Below are positions 59,988 through 64,000 of a stretch of DNA of 64,000 nt, piece by piece. Every line of letters starts with the position of its first letter. The stretch's first letter is position 1. The notes beneath the pieces are model-generated. The model worked only from the letters and a program-made list of their open reading frames with translations. It had not been told where the DNA came from and did no database searches. This stretch comes from Marixanthomonas sp963974425 (GTDB lineage Bacteria; Bacteroidota; Bacteroidia; Flavobacteriales; Flavobacteriaceae). A program made the position numbers and the translations under genes. Location of the stretch: assembly GCF_963974425.1 (NCBI RefSeq), contig NZ_CAXBCK010000014.1, positions 1 through 64,000 on the forward strand, read 5' to 3'.

Positions 59988-61991
59988 TTATAAAGAAACC
60001 TCTTTTGCAATATTTATCTTCTTTTTTACTATCTCCTTTTTGTCTAATATTTCAAACTCGGAGTTTTTACTAATAAATTCGGTAACCAAGGCCTTTAATT
60101 TTGTAACTACATCTGTATCATCATACCGCAAGGCAGCTTCAATGATTTTTGTCACTTTTCCATCTACAAAATTGAAGTCTTTAGTTACATCTTTTCCTAT
60201 CATAATTTTTTTGTGATGAGTAGGTAAAGCTTTACTAGTATGACTAATTAATTCTTCATATAGCTTTTCTCCGGGACGTAAACCTGAAATTTCTATATCA
60301 ATATCCGTATATGGACTATAACCAGCTAGTTTTATCATTTTTATAGCAAGGTCCATAATTTTAACCGGTTCACCCATATCAAAAATGAATATCTCGCCTC
60401 CTTCTCCCATCGCACCAGCTTCTAAAACTAGTTGACACGCTTCAGGAATCGTCATAAAATATCTGATAATATCAGGGTGAGTAATAGTAACGGGGCCTCC
60501 TTTTTCAATTTGCTTTTTAAATAGTGGAACAACACTCCCGTTTGACCCCAACACATTACCAAAACGTGTTGTAATAAATTTTGTTTTACAGGATTTACCC
60601 GTTCCACTAGTATAAAAATTACGTGACTGTACATACATTTCAGCAGCCCTTTTTGAAGCACCCATTACATTACTTGGATTTACGGCTTTATCAGTAGAAA
60701 TCATCACAAAACGGGATACTTTATTGATTACGGATAGATCTGCTACGTTTTTAGTACCATAAATATTGGTTACTACGGCTTCTGGCGAATTATCCTCCAT
60801 TAATGGTACGTGCTTATATGCTGCGGCATGATAGACCACGTCTATATCATATTTTTTGAAAAAGGTTCCTAACCTATTTCTATTTGCCACATCACAGATA
60901 ATACATTTAAAATTAAAGTCGGGATACTTATTGTCCAACTCCAGTTGTAATATATGTAATGGGGTTTCGGCTTGATCTAAAATCAATACCAATTTTGGGT
61001 TGTAAGATGCTAATTGCCGCACGATCTCACTTCCTATTGATCCCGCTCCTCCGGTTACCAATATAGTTTTTCCTTTAAGTTGCTTAAACTTTTCTTTTGT
61101 ATGTAAATCAATAGGTTCCCGCTCTAATAAATCTTCAATTTGTAGATTTTTTACTTGATTTGCGACAGAATTATTTTCACTCCAATCCAGTACCAAAGGG
61201 GAATTATATACTTTGATATCATGTTCCAAGCAATCTTCAACAATAGCAAATTTTTCTTTTGAAGTAAGTGAACCTCCAGAAAGAATTACTGCAGTGGCAT
61301 TTAGTTTTTGCACCTCTTCACTTAGTTTATCTTTAATTTTAACAACTGGCTTCCCTAATATTAATAACCGTTTATTTGAGGATTGAGCAGAAACAAACCC
61401 TTTAATTTTGAAACGTTGAGGATGTTCAATATCCAATGCTGCTGCTACAGATATTGCATTTTCATCAATTCCTACAATTAATGCGTTTTCAAATTTGGTA
61501 TTTGTTTGGTATAGTTTAAAGTATTCGTAAAGTTGCTTAACAGCTAGCCTGAATAAAAATAAAAATGTAAAAGAAAATAGGGCATATACTACAAGTGCAG
61601 AGGTCAAAAATATTTTTTGTCCCATAAATGCCCATACACTAATATTAGTAATTAGTAACGCCACAAATGTACTTGTACTGGCTAACACCATTTTTAAGGC
61701 GTCCATAAAAGAAGAATGTCTAATAAGACCTGCATAGGTTTTATAAACCAGCATAAAACTTATATTAATACCTAAGACTAAAAGTATTTGTTGTGGTGCA
61801 GCTAGTAAGCGAAGGTGATTAATGTGTAAATCTCGTAGAACAACTACTGTAAAGACAATGGAGCAGATTAATAAGAAGACATCAATAACCAATACAGACC
61901 ACCTTGGCAAATATTTTACATTACGAATATCTAATCTACTTTCTTTTGAAGAAAATATAATTTTTAGAGCTTTACTAAATTTATTTATCAT
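59988..61991 (-). CDS. CapD/PglF-type UDP-N-acetylglucosamine 4,6-dehydratase
   Basis: A 667-residue membrane enzyme. Four membrane helices (about residues 28-150) are followed by a Rossmann-like domain (160-285) and the SDR catalytic domain: 'ILVTGGAGSIGSEIVRQLAS', 'DVVYHAAAYKHVPLMEDNSP', 'MISTDKAVNPSNVMGASKRA' and 'FGNVLGSNGSVVPLFKKQIE'. The usual Tyr of YxxxK is Met in 'VMGASK', the mark of the FlaA1/PglF/WbpM dehydratases. It makes the 4-keto-6-deoxy UDP-sugar for the aminotransferase encoded 33 bp upstream. Together they supply the substrate for the PglD-like acetyltransferase. Confidence 0.94.
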   Translation of the reverse strand: MINKFSKALKIIFSSKESRLDIRNVKYLPRWSVLVIDVFLLICSIVFTVVVLRDLHINHLRLLAAPQQILLVLGINISFMLVYKTYAGLIRHSSFMDALKMVLASTSTFVALLITNISVWAFMGQKIFLTSALVVYALFSFTFLFLFRLAVKQLYEYFKLYQTNTKFENALIVGIDENAISVAAALDIEHPQRFKIKGFVSAQSSNKRLLILGKPVVKIKDKLSEEVQKLNATAVILSGGSLTSKEKFAIVEDCLEHDIKVYNSPLVLDWSENNSVANQVKNLQIEDLLEREPIDLHTKEKFKQLKGKTILVTGGAGSIGSEIVRQLASYNPKLVLILDQAETPLHILQLELDNKYPDFNFKCIICDVANRNRLGTFFKKYDIDVVYHAAAYKHVPLMEDNSPEAVVTNIYGTKNVADLSVINKVSRFVMISTDKAVNPSNVMGASKRAAEMYVQSRNFYTSGTGKSCKTKFITTRFGNVLGSNGSVVPLFKKQIEKGGPVTITHPDIIRYFMTIPEACQLVLEAGAMGEGGEIFIFDMGEPVKIMDLAIKMIKLAGYSPYTDIDIEISGLRPGEKLYEELISHTSKALPTHHKKIMIGKDVTKDFNFVDGKVTKIIEAALRYDDTDVVTKLKALVTEFISKNSEFEILDKKEIVKKKINIAKEVSL

Positions 61992-62024
61992 ATCAACATT
62001 CTTAGCTAATAAAGTGGGGAGTTA

Positions 62025-63158
62025 TCAACTAAAATACTCTGCAACAGCATTTTTAATTCTTTCTTTTTCAGAATTTGTCATATTTGATCCTGAAGGTAAA
62101 CATAGTCCTTTATTGAAAAGTTTGAAGGCAGTTTCATTACCGTAAAATTTTGAACCTTTATATACCGGTTGTAGATGCATTGGTTTCCACAAAGGTCTAC
62201 TTTCTATGTTAAAATTAAGCAAATGTAATCTTAATTTTTCTATAATTTGCTGATTATCTGATTTTTTACACGTTATAACGGATAACCAATGATTACTAAA
62301 AAAATTTGTGTCAGGCTCAGAAAATACTTGTATTTCTTCAATAGTACTAAAAAGTTCTTTATAAAACACATTATTTTCTCGTCTAAGATTAACATGTTTA
62401 TCAAGTACTTCCATTTGTCCTCTTCCTATACCAGCAACAATATTACTCATCCTATAGTTGTAGCCTATTTGGGAGTGTTGGTAATGAGGAGCTTGATCTC
62501 TCGCCTGTGTTGCTAAGAAAATAGCTCTATCTTTTGTTTTCTTATCTCTACACACTAAGGCACCTCCTCCAGAGGTAGTAATTATTTTATTTCCATTAAA
62601 TGATAAAATAGATAAATCGCCAAAGGTACCGCATTTTCGTCCTTTAAAAGATGCTCCCAAAGCCTCAGCAGCATCTTCAATTAAAAAAACATTATATTTT
62701 TTACAGATTGCTTCAATTTCATCAATTTTGGCTGGCATTCCATATAGGTGGACCATAATCACAGCTTTTGGTTTAAGACCGTTGGCTATACCGTCTTTAA
62801 TTGCTTCTTCTAAATATTCTGGAGACATATTCCATGTATCTTCTTCACTATCTATAAAGACAGGGGTTGCGCCCATATATGTTATAGGATGTGAAGAACC
62901 ACAAAAAGTAAAGGTTTGACATAAAACTTCGTCACCTCTTGAAACTCCAGCAATATCTAAAGCTAAATGAATCGCACCTGTACCTGAGGAAACACATGCT
63001 ATATGAGAATCGTTGCCTAAGTAATCTTCAAGGTCTTTTTCAAAACCATTTACATTGGGTCCTAATGGAGCTATCCAATTTTCAGTAAAAGCTTCATTTA
63101 TATATTTTTGTTCGTTTCCTCCCATGTGTGGGGAAGAAAGCCATATCTTCTCGTCCAT
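62025..63158 (-). CDS. PglE-like DegT/DnrJ/EryC1 UDP-4-keto-sugar aminotransferase
   Basis: A 377-residue PLP enzyme. The start is taken at ATG 63158 (MDEKIWLSSPHMGGNEQKYI); an ATG 9 nt upstream is also in frame. 'VSSGTGAIHLALDIAG', 'LIEDAAEALGASFKGRKCGT' and 'SFNGNKIITTSGGGALVCRD' (PLP lysine) followed by 'QIGYNYRMSNIVAGIG' are typical of sugar 4-aminotransferases. Next to the PglF-like dehydratase it should produce a UDP-4-amino-4,6-dideoxy sugar from glutamate. It probably shares a transcript with that gene. Confidence 0.92.
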   Translation of the reverse strand: MDEKIWLSSPHMGGNEQKYINEAFTENWIAPLGPNVNGFEKDLEDYLGNDSHIACVSSGTGAIHLALDIAGVSRGDEVLCQTFTFCGSSHPITYMGATPVFIDSEEDTWNMSPEYLEEAIKDGIANGLKPKAVIMVHLYGMPAKIDEIEAICKKYNVFLIEDAAEALGASFKGRKCGTFGDLSILSFNGNKIITTSGGGALVCRDKKTKDRAIFLATQARDQAPHYQHSQIGYNYRMSNIVAGIGRGQMEVLDKHVNLRRENNVFYKELFSTIEEIQVFSEPDTNFFSNHWLSVITCKKSDNQQIIEKLRLHLLNFNIESRPLWKPMHLQPVYKGSKFYGNETAFKLFNKGLCLPSGSNMTNSEKERIKNAVAEYFS

Positions 63159-63236
63159 AATCACCATTTTAAAAAAAAATCACCTTATTTATTGAATTTC
63201 CTTATCTAGATAATAAGTAGAGCCTAAATACTTATA

Positions 63237-64000
63237 TTAAAGTATCATCCCTGCTGCTACTGTTTCATTTGAGACATTATCAACTAAAATAAAACTACCT
63301 GTGTTCCTATTATGTCGGTATTTATCAACCATTAATCTTCGTGTTGTTCTAATGGTTACACGGGCAATATCGTTCATATTCAAATCTTTATCCTCTTCGT
63401 TTCGATTATAAGTATTGATATCTATTTTATATAGAACACTTTTAATCATGGCTGTTTGCTGATTAGAGGTATGCATAACTGTATATTTTGCCCTATTTTT
63501 AGCAGTTTCATTATTTAACCAACAAATCATAGCGCTAAATTCCTGTTCTGTTTCGGGTTTGTTATTCACTTTTACAATCATATCACCTCTACTAACATCT
63601 ATATCATCTTCTAATGTGATAGATACAGACATAGGCGCAAAAGCTTCATCTATTTCTCCGCCAAACGTGTCAATGGATTTAATTTTAGACGTAAATCCAG
63701 ATGGCATTACTGCAACTTCATCATTTGGTCTAAAAATACCACTTGCAACCCTACCGGCATACCCACGATAATCTAAAAAGTCTTCGCTTTGAGGCCTTAA
63801 AACGGTTTGTACTGGGAAACGTGCATCAATTTTATTAATATCGCTACTTATATGGATATTTTCTAAGGTATATAATAATGGCGCACCTTGGAACCAATCC
63901 ATATTCTCTGAACGGTTTACTACATTGTCACCTAATAACGCGCTAATTGGTAAAAAACGTATATCTTTTATATATAGTTTTGAGGAAAATTCTTCAAATT
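63237..64000 (-). CDS. cysN: Sulfate adenylyltransferase subunit 1 (CysN), C-terminal part
   Basis: A minus-strand frame with a stop at 63237-63239 continues to the right edge without a stop; its N-terminal GTPase domain lies outside. The visible part reads 'FLPISALLGDNVVNRS', 'MDWFQGAPLLYTLENIHI', 'ARFPVQTVLRPQ', 'YAGRVASGIFRPNDEVAVMP' and 'DDIDVSRGDMIVKVNNKPET', the translation-factor-like beta-barrel domains 2 and 3 of CysN. With CysD it makes adenosine 5-phosphosulfate, the GTPase driving the reaction. Being next to a polysaccharide locus, it could feed sulfation of glycans as well as sulfur assimilation. Confidence 0.9.
   Translation of the reverse strand, partial: FEEFSSKLYIKDIRFLPISALLGDNVVNRSENMDWFQGAPLLYTLENIHISSDINKIDARFPVQTVLRPQSEDFLDYRGYAGRVASGIFRPNDEVAVMPSGFTSKIKSIDTFGGEIDEAFAPMSVSITLEDDIDVSRGDMIVKVNNKPETEQEFSAMICWLNNETAKNRAKYTVMHTSNQQTAMIKSVLYKIDINTYNRNEEDKDLNMNDIARVTIRTTRRLMVDKYRHNRNTGSFILVDNVSNETVAAGMIL

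Noticed and set aside
42063..63167. The polysaccharide locus as part of an integrative element or genomic island with its own mobility genes
   Set aside because: No integrase, relaxase, transposase or tRNA attachment site is visible; only the four-helix-bundle cassette shows insertion marks.
1..64000. tRNA, rRNA or tmRNA genes
   Set aside because: Scanning the gaps by eye I saw no cloverleaf-like sequence or rRNA signature; all gaps are short, A/T-rich promoter or terminator regions. A covariance search would be needed to be certain.

Overview
The window looks like a chromosomal segment of a marine-type Flavobacteriaceae (Bacteroidota). The DNA is A/T-rich. Several genes are preceded by the Bacteroidota -7 promoter box TAnnTTTG, many secreted proteins have a signal peptide ending in AQ or SQ, and family-typical genes are present (SusC-type plug receptor, DUF2141, 2TM-domain proteins, TIGR00266, FtsK-LolA-LptF-RibBA order, Lrp beside a transsulfuration enzyme). 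I cannot assign a genus. No tRNA, rRNA, prophage, integrase, transposase or CRISPR array is visible.

Layout. 1-3.3 kb: end of a MoxR ATPase, its DUF58 partner, a secreted DUF2141 protein and an OxyR with both redox cysteines. 3.4-10.2 kb (minus strand): an AIM24-like protein, three stand-alone 2TM proteins (one frameshifted at an A8 run), a LytS-type histidine kinase that carries its own 2TM module, a TPR-like protein, a 37-residue membrane peptide, a second DUF2141 protein and a TonB-dependent receptor. 10.4-12.6 kb: a DUF1801/YdeI-like protein, a membrane class III nucleotide cyclase and rlmH. 12.6-17.1 kb (minus): pfkA, gapA, a BadF-type sugar kinase and pgi. 17.3-23.5 kb (minus): pabB, then satD, DUF3307, tilS and dsbD; satD is preceded by three palindromic operator-like sites repeated every 29 bp. 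23.7-30.6 kb: two related secreted proteins, lpdA, an Lrp regulator divergent from a methionine gamma-lyase-like gene, and nhaC. 30.7-38.9 kb: ahpC, thioredoxin, DUF6952, tpx, dgkA, ftsK, lolA, lptF and a RibBA whose GTP cyclohydrolase half has lost its catalytic motifs. 39.0-41.9 kb: a KdnA-like aminotransferase and lysA.

42-63.2 kb is a large cell-surface polysaccharide locus. It starts at a good TTG-N18-TATATTTG promoter and encodes enzymes for UDP-HexNAc uronic acids (4-epimerase and WbpO/TviB-type dehydrogenase; WecB and WecC), then Wzx, a Wzy-like protein, a secreted TIM-barrel-like hydrolase, two GT4 glycosyltransferases, a heparinase II/III-type lyase, two initiating sugar phosphate transferases, a PglD-like acetyltransferase, an EamA transporter, a Wzi-like outer-membrane protein, and PglF- and PglE-like enzymes. 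PglF, PglE, PglD and PglC relatives together suggest a bacillosamine-type lipid-linked first sugar. A partial cysN closes the window.

The most unusual structure is a small four-helix-bundle gene inserted between the first two polysaccharide genes. It is flanked by degenerate 8-nt repeats (consensus GACTGGGA) in opposite orientations. The right repeat array is translated as an extra N-terminal segment of the neighbouring nucleotide-sugar dehydrogenase, and a -7 promoter box for that gene lies inside the inserted segment. This looks like a small mobile or proliferating cassette that re-engineered its neighbour.
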